The notes under the pieces were generated by a model that worked only from the letters and a program-made list of their open reading frames with translations, had not been told where the DNA came from and did no database searches. Positions 7,856 to 16,785 of a stretch of 36,355 bases of DNA are shown in pieces (position 1 is the first letter of the stretch; every line of letters starts with the position of its first letter). The translations under genes were made by a program, and so were the position numbers. The stretch comes from Chloroflexota bacterium (lineage in GTDB: Bacteria > Chloroflexota > UBA6077 > JAJPHF01): assembly GCA_019686175.1 (NCBI GenBank), contig JADGHJ010000006.1, positions 1 to 36,355 on the forward strand, given 5' to 3'.

Positions 7856-8893
7856 TCAGCTCGGCTTGTGCTCGCGGACCTCGCCGCGCAGCACCTGGAC
7901 CGCGTGCGGGAGGTAGGGGGCGAGGATCTCGACGGTCTCGGCGCAGCCCTTGGGGCTGCCCGGCAGGTTCGCGATCAATGTCTCCCCACGCACGCCGACC
8001 ACCGCACGGGACAGATAAGCGAACTTGGCGCGCTTGGCGCTTTCGGCGCGCATCAGCTCGGCCAGGCCCGGCACGTCGTAGTCAATGACCTCTTTGGTGG
8101 CCTGGGGGGTACGGTCGCGGGGACCGAGGCCCGTGCCCCCCGTGGTGAGGATCACGTCGTAGCGGCCGTCATCGGCCAGGATCTTGAGCGTCTCGGCGAT
8201 CATCTCCTGCTCATCGGGGATGATCTCGTAGTGCTCGACCACGCCGCCGAAGTGGTGCACGTTATCGCGCACCGCCTGCCCGCTGAGGTCCTCCTCGCGC
8301 TCGCCGCGAGCCGCGCTGTCGCTGATGGTCACCACGGCGACGCTGATGCGCCGGCCGCCCTGCTCCATGTGGCCCTCGCGCGGCGCGCTCGCCCTCGGTT
8401 GCTCGCCCGCCATCTCCTCCTCCCGCCAGTACTCACCGCTGCGCCCGCCGCGCTTGTGCACGAGCCGTACCGCCTCGATCGTCATCCCCCGATCGACCGC
8501 CTTGCACATGTCGTAGATGGTGAGCGCCGCGACGCTCACCGCGGTCAGCGCCTCCATCTCCACCCCGGTGCGGCCGACGATGCGCGCGGTGGCCTCGATC
8601 TCCAGCGTGGAGGCCGCCTCGTCCGGCGTGATGTCCACCTCGACCGAGGTGATGGGCAGGGGGTGACAGAGCGGGATGAGATCGCCCGTGCGCTTGGCGG
8701 CCATGATGCCCGCCACGCGCGCCACCGCGAGCACATCGCCCTTGGCCACCTCGCCCGAGCGGATCAGGGCCAGGGTGGCGGGCTGCATGCGCACGCGCCC
8801 GCGGGCGACCGCCACACGCTCGGTCTCCGGCTTGGCCCCGACATCGACCATCCGCGCGCGGCCCCGCTCGTCGAGGTGGGTGAGCTGCTCCAT
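7856..8893 (-). CDS. MoaC-MogA/MoaB fusion, molybdenum cofactor synthesis
   Basis: A 345-aa two-domain fusion. Residues about 1-158 are MoaC, which converts the MoaA product to cyclic pyranopterin monophosphate; visible motifs are [47 protein letters not shown] and the C-terminal [11 protein letters not shown]. Residues about 180-345, after a short polar linker, are a MogA/MoaB molybdopterin adenylyltransferase with [26 protein letters not shown] and NLPGSPKGC. The fusion thus covers an early and a late step of the same pathway. The start ATG 8893 is preceded by GAGGACC. It lies 36 bases downstream of moeA on the minus strand, so the two are almost surely co-transcribed. The gap is too short to hold a Moco riboswitch. 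Confidence 0.93.
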   Translation of the reverse strand: MEQLTHLDERGRARMVDVGAKPETERVAVARGRVRMQPATLALIRSGEVAKGDVLAVARVAGIMAAKRTGDLIPLCHPLPITSVEVDITPDEAASTLEIEATARIVGRTGVEMEALTAVSVAALTIYDMCKAVDRGMTIEAVRLVHKRGGRSGEYWREEEMAGEQPRASAPREGHMEQGGRRISVAVVTISDSAARGEREEDLSGQAVRDNVHHFGGVVEHYEIIPDEQEMIAETLKILADDGRYDVILTTGGTGLGPRDRTPQATKEVIDYDVPGLAELMRAESAKRAKFAYLSRAVVGVRGETLIANLPGSPKGCAETVEILAPYLPHAVQVLRGEVREHKPS

Positions 8894-8929
8894 CGTCGGT
8901 CCTCGTTCGTTGCAGCGAGCTGGCGGCCC

Positions 8930-10222
8930 TCAGGCGCAGCAGTCGTCGCCACCCGCCGCGCCAGGCCTTCCGCCGCCCGCCACCGGCTCCTCGGCAGCGC
9001 CGCCGTCGAGCAGCTCGACCGTGACGGTGTCGCCCGGCGCCACGCGCTCGACCTGCTCTGGGATCACGATCAGGCAGTTGGCGCGGACCATGGTGGTCAT
9101 GATGCCGGCGCCCTCCTGGCCCGCCGGCCGCACACGCCAGGCACCGTCGTGCTGGTGGACGTAGCCGCGCACGAACGCGCGCCGGCCGCCGCGGTTGTCG
9201 AGCGCTACCTCGGCGATGGCCTGGAGCGTGGGCTTGTGCAGGGCGCGGCGGCCCTGCATCTTCAGCAGCGCCGGCCGCACGAACTGCTCGAAGGCGACCA
9301 TCGAGGAGGCGGGGTTGCCGGGTAGGCCGAACATCGGGATGCCGCCGATGCGGCCGAACGCCAGCGGCTTAGCCGGCTTCATGTTCACCCGCCAGAAATC
9401 GATATGCCCCAGCTTGTCCAGCACGGCCTTGACCACGTCGTAGTCGCCGACCGAGACCCCCGCCGAGGTGATCAGCATGTCCGTGCTCAGGCCCTCGCGA
9501 ATGCGCGCCTCGAGCTCTTCCAGCGTGTCGCGCGCCACTCCGAGCGGCACCGGTACTCCGCCGCACCAAGCGACCTGCGCGCTGATACTGTACAGGTTGA
9601 TGTTGCGGATCTTGCCCGGGGTAAGCGGCTCGTCCACGTCCACCAGCTCGTCGCCGGTGGTGAGCACCGCCACCCGTGGCCGGCGCACCACCCGCACACG
9701 CCGGCGGCCGAGCATGGCCAGCATGCCGACCTCGGCGGGCCGCACGAAGGTGCCGGTGGGCAGCACCAGGTCGCCCGCGCGCACGTCCTCCCCAGCCAGG
9801 CGCACGTCGCGCCCCGGCCGGGCGGGCGCCAGTACCCGCACGGTGCCCTCGCCCCGCTCGGTGTCCTCGACGCGCACAATGGCGTCGGCGCCGTCGGGCA
9901 GCGGGGCGCCGGTCATAATGCGCACTGCCTCGCCGGGCCGTACGGGCACAGCCGGCACCTGCCCCGCGGGCAGGTCGGCGATCACCCGCAGCTCGACGGG
10001 GCGCTCGCGACTGGCGCCGGCCGTGTCGGCGGCGATCACTGCGTAACCGTCCATCGCCGAGTTGTGGAACGGCGGGACGTCGATGTCGGCGTAGACGTCC
10101 TCGGCGAGCACGCGGCCGAGCGCCTCGGTCAGGAGCACCTCCTCGGCCGGCAGGACCGGGATCTGCGCCAGGATGCGCGCTAGCGCCGCGTCGACGCTCA
10201 GGATGCGGTTGTCGGTCAGCAT
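8930..10222 (-). CDS. moeA: Molybdopterin molybdenumtransferase MoeA
   Basis: Inserts molybdate into adenylylated molybdopterin to finish the molybdenum cofactor. The protein is 430 aa, normal for MoeA, with all landmarks: PPFHNSAMDGYA and RIMTGAPLPDGADAIV in the N-terminal region, LTTGDEL, SAGVSVGDYD, MKPAKPLAFG and GLPGNPASSMVAFEQ in the MPT-binding domain, then a C-terminal barrel. The extreme C-terminus ends GGDDCCA, a Cys pair not typical of MoeA. The start ATG 10222 overlaps the TGA of the upstream gene by one base (TGATG), showing translational coupling. The product would feed the Moco-dependent hydroxylase coded about 20 kb to the right. A long antisense-style open frame upstream is not part of this gene. 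Confidence 0.95.
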   Translation of the reverse strand: MLTDNRILSVDAALARILAQIPVLPAEEVLLTEALGRVLAEDVYADIDVPPFHNSAMDGYAVIAADTAGASRERPVELRVIADLPAGQVPAVPVRPGEAVRIMTGAPLPDGADAIVRVEDTERGEGTVRVLAPARPGRDVRLAGEDVRAGDLVLPTGTFVRPAEVGMLAMLGRRRVRVVRRPRVAVLTTGDELVDVDEPLTPGKIRNINLYSISAQVAWCGGVPVPLGVARDTLEELEARIREGLSTDMLITSAGVSVGDYDVVKAVLDKLGHIDFWRVNMKPAKPLAFGRIGGIPMFGLPGNPASSMVAFEQFVRPALLKMQGRRALHKPTLQAIAEVALDNRGGRRAFVRGYVHQHDGAWRVRPAGQEGAGIMTTMVRANCLIVIPEQVERVAPGDTVTVELLDGGAAEEPVAGGGRPGAAGGDDCCA

Positions 10223-11685
10223 CAGGCCACCCCCGCCGGTAGCTCTTCGGCCAGCGGCCGCAGGTCGAGGCCACTGTAGCCGAGGTAGCGGGCCAGCTCC
10301 TCGAGCGAGTACTTGCTCCCCTCGCGCCAGAGGTCGCGCAGGAAGCGGCCGACCCGTGGCAGTCGATACCACTCGGGGTCGTACTCGCGCTGGAGGTAGC
10401 GCCGGAGCTGGGCCTCGAAGATCCAGGCGCGGAACTGCTGCGCGCCCACCAGCCCGTCCGCGGTATCCACCAGGAACCGCTCGCGGGCGTGCTCGACCCC
10501 CAGCTCGCGGGTAAACAGGTCGGCGTACTGCACGGCCAGCCGATCGTAGTCGTCTCCGCGGTGTAGCTGTAGCTCCCAGAGCACCGCCACCGCGGCGCGG
10601 CGCGAGACGTACAGGCGCTCCAGGTGCGCGATGCGCACGGCGTCGGCCGGGGCCTCGAGCTCCAGGTAGCGCGCGAGCCAGGCCGGCTCGCGCAGCAGGG
10701 CAGTCCACAGCAGGCCGTAGCTCTCCAGCAGCCCGTCGTCGACCACCCAGCGATAAGCGAACGGCTGCGTGCGGTCGCGGTTGGCGAAGTACTCGGCCTG
10801 GCCGGCCAGGTGGAACAGCGCCAGGTAGTCGAGCCGCCCGCCGCGCGGCTGCAGCACCATGCGCACGTCGTGCGGCACGTCGAGGGCCGCGCAGAATGGG
10901 CGCGGGCTCTTGAGCGGCCGGGGCTCGATGTCCACCGCGATGGCGCTCTGAGCCTCCAGATCGAGGCCCAACTCGCGCGCCGCGCGGTACAGCACGGGCA
11001 GCAGGGTCCGCGAGCGGAACGCCGGGTCGAACTGACGGCCGCGCAGCAGCCACACCAAGTCGCACAGCCAGGCGTCGGCGCGGGCCATGCCGATGGTCGT
11101 CAGCAGGTCGTCGAGCGCCTCGAAGTACGGGCGCGCCGACAGCTCGAGGTAGCGCTGGGCCGCCTGGGCGAGGTCGGCAAGCTGGAGTCCGCGCGTCGCA
11201 TCGAACAGCGCGAGGTAGTCGGCGCCGAGCTTGCTGGCGCTCTCCACCTGTATGCGGTGGCGCTCCTGATACAGTGAATTGAGGTCCGCGACGGCGCGGT
11301 GATGCGCCGCGGCCAGTTCGTGGCGCCGCCGCGCGTCGGGCTCGTTGGCCAGCAGCACGGGCACCTGCCGCAGCGGCACCGGCTGGTCGTCCCAGGGCAC
11401 GGTGGCCGCCGCCTCGCGCGCCGCCACCTGTTCGGTCAGGGCCGCCGTGCGCTCGGCGAAGAAGCCGCTGGCCACGAAGTCCTGGAGCAGCTGCTTCTGG
11501 CGCGGCGGTAGGTCGGCGTCGAGCAGCTCGCCGTAGGTGTCGTCGCGGAACAGGTGGCCGAAGTCCTGGAACAGCGCGACGAGCGCCGGCACCGCCTGCA
11601 ACCCGGCGCCGGCGGCGTAGCACTGATACGCAACCGCGCGGCAGTACGCCTCGGCGTCGCGCTCGAAACGGGGCAGATCGAGCAC
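10222..11685 (-). CDS. M3-family peptidase-like protein, active site degenerate
   Basis: A 487-aa, mostly helical protein whose overall pattern follows M3 oligopeptidases (thimet/PepF type). It has an N-terminal helical arm, then LDYLALFHLAGQAEYFANRD at about 285-304, and the downstream VVDDGLLESYGLLWTALL segment that in M3 enzymes carries the third zinc ligand. The HExxH zinc motif is replaced by H-L-A-G-Q (His292 to Gln296). The catalytic Glu and second His are therefore lost, and zinc proteolysis is not expected. It heads the operon and is coupled to moeA by a TGATG overlap, with an extended -10 promoter just upstream. A scaffold or peptide-binding role is possible. The family assignment is by pattern only; the length fits the family's shorter members. 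Confidence 0.65.
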   Translation of the reverse strand: MLDLPRFERDAEAYCRAVAYQCYAAGAGLQAVPALVALFQDFGHLFRDDTYGELLDADLPPRQKQLLQDFVASGFFAERTAALTEQVAAREAAATVPWDDQPVPLRQVPVLLANEPDARRRHELAAAHHRAVADLNSLYQERHRIQVESASKLGADYLALFDATRGLQLADLAQAAQRYLELSARPYFEALDDLLTTIGMARADAWLCDLVWLLRGRQFDPAFRSRTLLPVLYRAARELGLDLEAQSAIAVDIEPRPLKSPRPFCAALDVPHDVRMVLQPRGGRLDYLALFHLAGQAEYFANRDRTQPFAYRWVVDDGLLESYGLLWTALLREPAWLARYLELEAPADAVRIAHLERLYVSRRAAVAVLWELQLHRGDDYDRLAVQYADLFTRELGVEHARERFLVDTADGLVGAQQFRAWIFEAQLRRYLQREYDPEWYRLPRVGRFLRDLWREGSKYSLEELARYLGYSGLDLRPLAEELPAGVA

Positions 11686-11711
11686 GTGCTACTCCTGGCT
11701 GGGCTTGCAGG

Positions 11712-11720
11712 ATTATAGCA
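11712..11720 (-). promoter_or_regulatory. Extended -10 promoter of the moeA operon
   Basis: On the minus strand the sequence reads TGC-TATAAT, a perfect -10 with the TGn extension, 27 bases before the ATG of the M3-like gene. There is no good -35, as expected for extended -10 promoters. It probably drives the M3-like, moeA and moaC-mogA genes. Confidence 0.6.
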
Positions 11721-11794
11721 TCGCCCGCGAGGCCGCCCTGCCGCTCAGCCGTGCAGCCAGCAGCAACGCCAGACGGGGAGCAACAGGAGGAGCC

Positions 11795-13228
11795 ATGACG
11801 GACCCTGTCGATCTCTGCATCATCGGCGCGGGGCCAGGCGGCTATGTGGCCGCGATCCGCGCGGCACAGCTCGGGATGCGGGTGGCGATCGTCGAGCGCG
11901 AGCATCTGGGCGGTGTCTGCCTCAATCGCGGCTGCATTCCCACCAAGGCGATGCTGCGCGTGGCCGACGTGTACGCCACGTTGCAGCGCGGGGCCGAGTT
12001 CGGCATCCTCGCGGACAACGTGCGCCTGGACTACGGCCGCGCGCTGCGCTTCCGCGACCGGGTGGTGGACGCCTTGCGCAACGGCGTGGCGGGGCTGCTG
12101 CGCAGCCAGGGCGTCCAAGTGCTTACCGGCCACGGCCGCCTGGCCGGAGCGCGCACCGTGGTGGTGCAGCGCATCGGGGGCGAGGAGCGTAGCGAGGCCC
12201 GGCGCATCCTCCTGGCCACCGGCTCGCGCCCGGCCACCCCGCCCATCCCTGGGGCCGACGACCCGGCCTTGGTGCTCACCAGCGACTCGGCGCTCGAGCT
12301 GACCGCCGTGCCGAAGAGCCTGGTGGTGATCGGCGGTGGCGCCGTGGGCCTGGAATGGGCTGTCATGTTCCATGCTTTCGGCACGGCCGTGACCGTGCTG
12401 GAGATGATGCCCACCTTGCTGCCCACCGAGGATGCGGAGATCGGGCAGCAGCTCGCCCGCATCCTCGGGAAGCGCGGCCTGGGCATCCACACTGGTGCCA
12501 AAGTGCTGGCGATCGAGGCGGGGCCCGAGGGCGGAGCACTGGTGCGCTACCAGACAAGCGACAGCGCGGAGGCCACCGTGCGGGGCGAACGGGTGCTCCT
12601 GGCCGTGGGGCGGGCGCCGCTGACGACCGACCTGGGCCTCGAGACGGCGGGCGTGCGGACCGAGCGGGGCTGGGTGCCGGTCGACGAGCGGCTGCAAACC
12701 AACGTGGAGGGGATCTACGCCATCGGCGACATCACGCGCCACCAGCTGCTGGCCCACGTCGCCTCGCACCAGGGGGTGGTGGCCGTCGAACAAATGGCGG
12801 GCCACCAGCGGCGGCTGGACTACACCCAGGTGCCGAGCTGCGTGTTCACGCATCCCGAGGTGGCCTCGGTGGGCCTGACCGAGGCGGCGGCGCGGGAGCG
12901 GGGCTACGACGTGCAGGTGGGGCGCTTCCCGCTCGCGGCGCTCGGGCGCGCGCAGACCTATGGCGACACGGACGGCTTCGTCAAGGTGGTCACTGAGGCG
13001 AGGTACGGCGAGATCCTCGGGGTGCACATCATCGGGCCGGTCGCCAGTGACATGATCGCCGAGGCCACTCTGGCCCTCCATCTGGAGGCCACCGTCGATG
13101 ACCTGGTAGACACCATCCACGCCCACCCGACCTGGCCGGAGGCGCTGCCCGAGGCGGCGCTGGCCAGCCGCGGCCTGGCACTGCACTTGCTTAAGCCCCG
13201 GGAGCGCCGGGCGCCGGCCGGCACATGA
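11795..13228 (+). CDS. lpdA: Dihydrolipoyl dehydrogenase (E3)
   Basis: FAD-dependent E3 that reoxidises dihydrolipoamide in 2-oxoacid dehydrogenase or glycine cleavage complexes. The protein is 477 aa. It has the N-terminal FAD site GAGPGGYVAAIRAAQ, the redox disulfide in GGVCLNRGCIPTK, the NAD site GGGAVGLEWAVMF, the second FAD motif YAIGDIT and the C-terminal active-site HAHPTWPEALPEA with the His-Glu pair. The start ATG 11795 has CAGGAGGAG upstream. Its stop overlaps the lipB start (ATGA), so lipoate attachment and its oxidoreductase are made together. No E1 or E2 subunit or lipA is in the window. Mercuric reductase and other disulfide reductases are excluded by the C-terminal motif. Confidence 0.95.
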   Translation: MTDPVDLCIIGAGPGGYVAAIRAAQLGMRVAIVEREHLGGVCLNRGCIPTKAMLRVADVYATLQRGAEFGILADNVRLDYGRALRFRDRVVDALRNGVAGLLRSQGVQVLTGHGRLAGARTVVVQRIGGEERSEARRILLATGSRPATPPIPGADDPALVLTSDSALELTAVPKSLVVIGGGAVGLEWAVMFHAFGTAVTVLEMMPTLLPTEDAEIGQQLARILGKRGLGIHTGAKVLAIEAGPEGGALVRYQTSDSAEATVRGERVLLAVGRAPLTTDLGLETAGVRTERGWVPVDERLQTNVEGIYAIGDITRHQLLAHVASHQGVVAVEQMAGHQRRLDYTQVPSCVFTHPEVASVGLTEAAARERGYDVQVGRFPLAALGRAQTYGDTDGFVKVVTEARYGEILGVHIIGPVASDMIAEATLALHLEATVDDLVDTIHAHPTWPEALPEAALASRGLALHLLKPRERRAPAGT

Positions 13229-13965
13229 GCGCGGTGTGCCAGTGGGCCTGGCTGGGGCGCGTCGAGTACGGCGCGGCGCTCGCCCTCCAGCACGCGCTGC
13301 TCGCCGCCCGTGCCGAGGGCCGCATCCCGGACACGTTGCTGCTGCTCGAGCACCCGCCGGTGATCACGCTGGGCCGGCGGGCGGCGTTGGCCGACGTGCG
13401 CGCCACTCCGGCCGCGCTGGCCGCGCGGGGCATCGCCGTCCAATTTACGAACCGGGGCGGGCTGGTGACGTATCATGGACCTGGACAGCTGGTCGGTTAC
13501 CCGATCGCGGCCCTGCGCCCTCTAACGGGCGGCGACGTGGTACGGTACGTCACCGGCCTGGAAGAGGTCATGTGCCGCCTGCTGACGGCGCTGGGCGTGG
13601 CTGCCCAGCGCGACGCGCAGCACCATGGCGTGTGGGTCGGCGCGGAGAAGATCGGCGCGGTGGGCGTGGCGGTGTCCCGCGGCGTGACGATGCACGGCTT
13701 CGCCCTGAACTTGCAGCCCGCTCTCGACCACTTCACGCTCATCGTGCCGTGTGGCTTGCCGGGCCGAGGCGTGACCTCGGTCGCGCGCCTGACGGGGCGC
13801 ACCATACCGCTCCCGGAGGCCGCCGCCACGGCCGCGCGCTTATTCGGGGCCGTGTTCGACCGAGCGATGGCGGCAGTGCCGGCCGCCGTGCTGTGGTCTA
13901 CGGTCGAGGCCGAGGATGTGCATGTACGCACAATACGAGAGCCGGCGGGAGGCGCTGAGCTCTAG
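13225..13965 (+). CDS. lipB: Octanoyltransferase LipB
   Basis: Moves the octanoyl group from acyl carrier protein to lipoyl domains, the first step of lipoate synthesis. The protein is 246 aa, close to the usual 210-250. Diagnostic motifs are all present: LLLEHPPVITLGRR, the signature RGGLVTYHGPGQLVGYPI, KIGAVGVAVSRGVTMHGFALN with catalytic Lys142, and PCGLPGRGVTSV with the acyl-acceptor Cys176. It starts at ATG 13225, inside the end of lpdA (ATGA overlap). The last 30 residues extend a little past the typical end. The LipA sulfur-insertion enzyme is not nearby. Activity is expected from the intact catalytic dyad. Confidence 0.96.
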   Translation: MSAVCQWAWLGRVEYGAALALQHALLAARAEGRIPDTLLLLEHPPVITLGRRAALADVRATPAALAARGIAVQFTNRGGLVTYHGPGQLVGYPIAALRPLTGGDVVRYVTGLEEVMCRLLTALGVAAQRDAQHHGVWVGAEKIGAVGVAVSRGVTMHGFALNLQPALDHFTLIVPCGLPGRGVTSVARLTGRTIPLPEAAATAARLFGAVFDRAMAAVPAAVLWSTVEAEDVHVRTIREPAGGAEL

Positions 13966-13995
13966 CCAGACAACAGGGAGCTGGGAGGGATGGAC

Positions 13996-15000
13996 ATGCG
14001 GTGGTTAGTGGGGCTGCTCGTGTGGGGCCTTGTGGCGAGCGCCACGGTGCCGGTGGTCCTGGGGCAGGCGACCGATACGGTCGACAGCGGGGTCACGCTT
14101 CCCAGCGCCGCCTCGGTCGCGACAGCCGAAGAGCCGGCGGCCACCGATTCGGGCGCCGACCAGTGGGTGGCCACCCATCGGCCCACGGAGCTGTGGTCCG
14201 ATCCAGACGGGGGTGTGAGCTTCGGACCGATCCGCCGGGGCACCTATCTCCAGCTCACGGGCCTGGCGCAGGAGGAGCGGCTGTACGTCTTCAACCCGCG
14301 CACGAACAACTACGCCTGGGTCGATGCCGCCGCGGTCGGGCCGGTGCCCGCACCGTCGCCCGAGGAGCTCCGTGGGCCGCAGGTGGTGGAGGTGATCAAC
14401 AAGCCGGGACGCACCCTCCGCGGCTACAACCTCCGCAGTTGGCCGTCCGAAGCACCTGAGACCCTGATCCGGCCCCTCGACCACAACGTGCCCGTCACGG
14501 TGTACGAGTCCGTCATGGGCGATGATGGGGAGATCTGGTACCGGGTGGGCGATGACGAGTACATCCATCACGGCGGAGTCCGGCTTCCCCGCCCGCCGGT
14601 ACAGACCTTCCCGGGGCGCTGGATCGATGCGGACCTGCAGGAACCGGCGCTGCTGACCGCGTACGAGGGCGATCAGGTGGTATATACGGCGCTGGCGATC
14701 AAGGGCACGGCCGTCTCGCCCACGCCCCTGGGGGTCCATCGTATCCAACGGCGCGTATACAACGAGACGATGGACAGCTCGACTATCGGCATTCCGCGCA
14801 ACGGCCCGGGTGGCTACTATCTGCGAAATGTGCTATACACGCAATACTTCCACGGCAGCGGGGCGGCCATCCACTACAACTACTGGCGTGGAGAGTTCGG
14901 GTACGCCGGGAGCCACGGGTGTCTGGGGCTGAACCTCGACGACTCCCTCTGGTTCTGGAACTGGGCTAACATCGGGACGATCGTGTACATCCGCCAGTAG
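13996..15000 (+). CDS. Secreted L,D-transpeptidase with SH3-like domains
   Basis: YkuD-type L,D-transpeptidase, 334 aa, acting on peptidoglycan outside the membrane. A signal peptide spans about residues 1-24 (RWLVGLLVWGLVASATVPVVLGQA). Two SH3-like wall-binding repeats follow: about 55-115 (WVATHRPTELWSDPDGG to AWVDAAAVG) and about 130-200. The C-terminal catalytic domain has the nucleophile motif SHGCLGLNLDDS with Cys309 and the preceding His293 in IHYNYW. ATG 13996 was preferred over ATG 13990 because GGGAGGG at 13983-13989 is then correctly spaced. It follows lipB by 30 bases and could share its transcript. The substrate, wall peptide crosslinks or protein attachment, cannot be told from sequence. 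Confidence 0.92.
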   Translation: MRWLVGLLVWGLVASATVPVVLGQATDTVDSGVTLPSAASVATAEEPAATDSGADQWVATHRPTELWSDPDGGVSFGPIRRGTYLQLTGLAQEERLYVFNPRTNNYAWVDAAAVGPVPAPSPEELRGPQVVEVINKPGRTLRGYNLRSWPSEAPETLIRPLDHNVPVTVYESVMGDDGEIWYRVGDDEYIHHGGVRLPRPPVQTFPGRWIDADLQEPALLTAYEGDQVVYTALAIKGTAVSPTPLGVHRIQRRVYNETMDSSTIGIPRNGPGGYYLRNVLYTQYFHGSGAAIHYNYWRGEFGYAGSHGCLGLNLDDSLWFWNWANIGTIVYIRQ

Positions 15001-15326
15001 TGGCCCGCCCGGACAACCGGTGCCGCGCGATACGGGCCGTGTAGGCCTTGCCCGGGTCTGGTCGGCAGGGGCACGACTCGGGCACGGGCGTGGGGCCGAG
15101 GCACGGTGCGTAGCGCGGGGCGGCTGGTCGGCTTCGTCCCAGGGTGCTAGGCGAACGTGCTGAAGCGACTGCGCGACGTCCACGGAACACGCCTTCGCAG
15201 CCCACGACAGTCCGTGGCTGTTTGGGCAGCAAGTAGCGCCCGGCAGGTGCTTGCAGGCCGCGCGCTGACAACTTGGCGACGCCGGACGGATTGCCCGTGC
15301 CCGGTCGGTTCGCCACAAGGAGAACG
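15001..15326 (+). other. 326-base intergenic region, possible leader
   Basis: No coding frame, tRNA or known riboswitch was recognised. Near the left end lies an imperfect hairpin: arms TGCCCGGGTC (15049-15058) and GACTCGGGCA (15075-15084), one mismatch. It could end the L,D-transpeptidase transcript although no U-run follows. The rest precedes a cold-shock-domain gene. Long leaders are common for such genes, but no conserved cold-box was found by eye. Confidence 0.4.
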
Positions 15327-16769
15327 ATGAGCATGGCGGACACCGAGGACGCCCGGCTGCCGCATGTTGATTCTGTCCCAGCCTCACCTCGCCGCCGGCG
15401 CTCCCGAGCGGTCGCGAGCAGCGAGCCAGCCGAGGCGATAGAGGCGTCCGCAACCGCGCCGTCCCGCCGGCGGCGTACCCCTCGCGCCGGCCCCCGAGCC
15501 ACAGCGGATGCCACGGCGATGGTGGAGTCGGCGCCAGCCGCGCCGCCCGCGGCGGCCACCGACGTGGCCGCGTCGGCGCTCGGCGCTCCAGAGGCGGATG
15601 GCCCGACCGCAGGCACCGATGCCGCGGGCGCGCCGGCCGCTGGCCCGTCCCGCGCGGCTCGGCCGCGATCGCGTGTGCCGCGAGCGGCTGAGGCGCCACC
15701 ATCACCGCGGCGCGGCCGGAAGTCGGCGGGCGAGGCTGCGGCGTTGGCCGTCGAGGCGGCCGCGCCCCCCCGGGGGGCACCTGACAGTGCGGGCGAGGAG
15801 GACGCGACAGTGGCCGAGCCAGTCGCGTCCCCACCCGCGCGATCGCGACGCGGCCGGCGGGTCACTCGAACGGGCAGCGGCAACGGTGCGGTCGCGGTGC
15901 CGCCAGCGATGGAGGCCTCAGCCCCTAGCCAGGCGGCAGCACCGCCTCCCGAGGAGGGCGCCACTACCGCCGCACGCCCGCTGGCCGCTCCGGAGCCGGT
16001 CGCGGTGCCGGAGCCCACCGACCGCCCGGCCGAGGAGGCGAAGCCGGCGGCCACCGCGTCGGGAGTGGATGAGGCGCCCCGTCGGCTGGTGCGCAGCGCG
16101 CGTCCGCAGCGGCGCTCCGCGCCCATGCCTGCTGCGCCGCGCCTCGACGAACTGGACGAGCCCGAGGCGCACGAGGTCGTGGAGCGGGGACGAGGCCAGG
16201 CGACCGGCCGCCGCCGCGGTCCCACGGCCGATCCGAACGCGCTCGCGGAGCCTCGCACGAGCCGCTCCTCCGGCCGTCGGCTGCCCGCGGAGCCCGAGCG
16301 CCGGCGGGGGCCGATCGTCGACCCGCGCCGCCGGCCGAGTCCCGACGAGCAGGCGGCGCGCTCGGCCCGACCCAGTCGGCGCTATCCATCGCTCGGCACC
16401 ATCCGCGAGCTCAAGCCGAACGGTTACGGCTTCCTCGAGGACAGCGCGGGACGGCGCCGCTTCTTCCATCGTTCGGAAGTGGTGGGCATCCGCTTCGACC
16501 AGCTACGCACCGGCCAGAAGGTGCAGTTCGACCCCAGCGAAGATGTGCGCGGGCTGCGCGCGCTCCAGGTGCGTCCAGCCCCGGCTCCGCGCCCGGCCAC
16601 CCGGGGCCGGGGCGGAGAGCGGCGTGGGGCGCGGCTGGACTACGAGGGCTGGTCGAGCCGGCCACGCCGCCTACCGGATGAGGGGCAATCCTCGCGAGCG
16701 CCGTGGCGGTCGTCGCTGAGCCCCTTCCGCGGCGAGCCGCCCAGCGGGCCACCACGGCGCAAGCGGTAG
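15327..16769 (+). CDS. Cold-shock-domain protein with long disordered arm
   Basis: A 480-aa protein in two parts. Residues 1-350 are a low-complexity Ala/Pro/Arg/Glu-rich region with many RRRR-like and SRRGRR-like basic patches and no visible fold. Residues about 353-417 are a cold-shock (OB-fold) domain: GTIRELKPNGYGFLEDSAG carries the RNP1-like motif and RRFFHRSEV the RNP2-like motif, followed by GQKVQFDPSED. A basic Arg/Gly-rich tail (RGRGGERRGAR) closes it. It probably binds single-stranded RNA or DNA, with the arm adding non-specific binding or condensation. The start ATG 15327 is preceded by AAGGAGA; ATG 15333 is an alternative. Ordinary cold-shock proteins are about 70 aa, so this architecture is unusual. 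Confidence 0.85.
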   Translation: MSMADTEDARLPHVDSVPASPRRRRSRAVASSEPAEAIEASATAPSRRRRTPRAGPRATADATAMVESAPAAPPAAATDVAASALGAPEADGPTAGTDAAGAPAAGPSRAARPRSRVPRAAEAPPSPRRGRKSAGEAAALAVEAAAPPRGAPDSAGEEDATVAEPVASPPARSRRGRRVTRTGSGNGAVAVPPAMEASAPSQAAAPPPEEGATTAARPLAAPEPVAVPEPTDRPAEEAKPAATASGVDEAPRRLVRSARPQRRSAPMPAAPRLDELDEPEAHEVVERGRGQATGRRRGPTADPNALAEPRTSRSSGRRLPAEPERRRGPIVDPRRRPSPDEQAARSARPSRRYPSLGTIRELKPNGYGFLEDSAGRRRFFHRSEVVGIRFDQLRTGQKVQFDPSEDVRGLRALQVRPAPAPRPATRGRGGERRGARLDYEGWSSRPRRLPDEGQSSRAPWRSSLSPFRGEPPSGPPRRKR

Positions 16770-16785
16770 CGGCGGGGCCGCCAGC

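Noticed and set aside
8894-8929. Moco riboswitch ahead of moaC-mogA.
   Set aside because: The gap is only 36 bases, far too short for the aptamer.
10223-13186. A very long minus-strand open frame continuing upstream of moeA, giving more than 1,400 codons in total.
   Set aside because: Only the moeA part matches a family. The rest is Arg/Pro/Gly/Ala-rich shadow of the M3-like gene and lpdA, caused by the lack of A/T-rich stop codons in GC-rich DNA.
15001-15326. A small RNA or cold-shock riboregulator in the gap.
   Set aside because: Only one imperfect hairpin was found and no promoter or conserved box could be recognised by eye.
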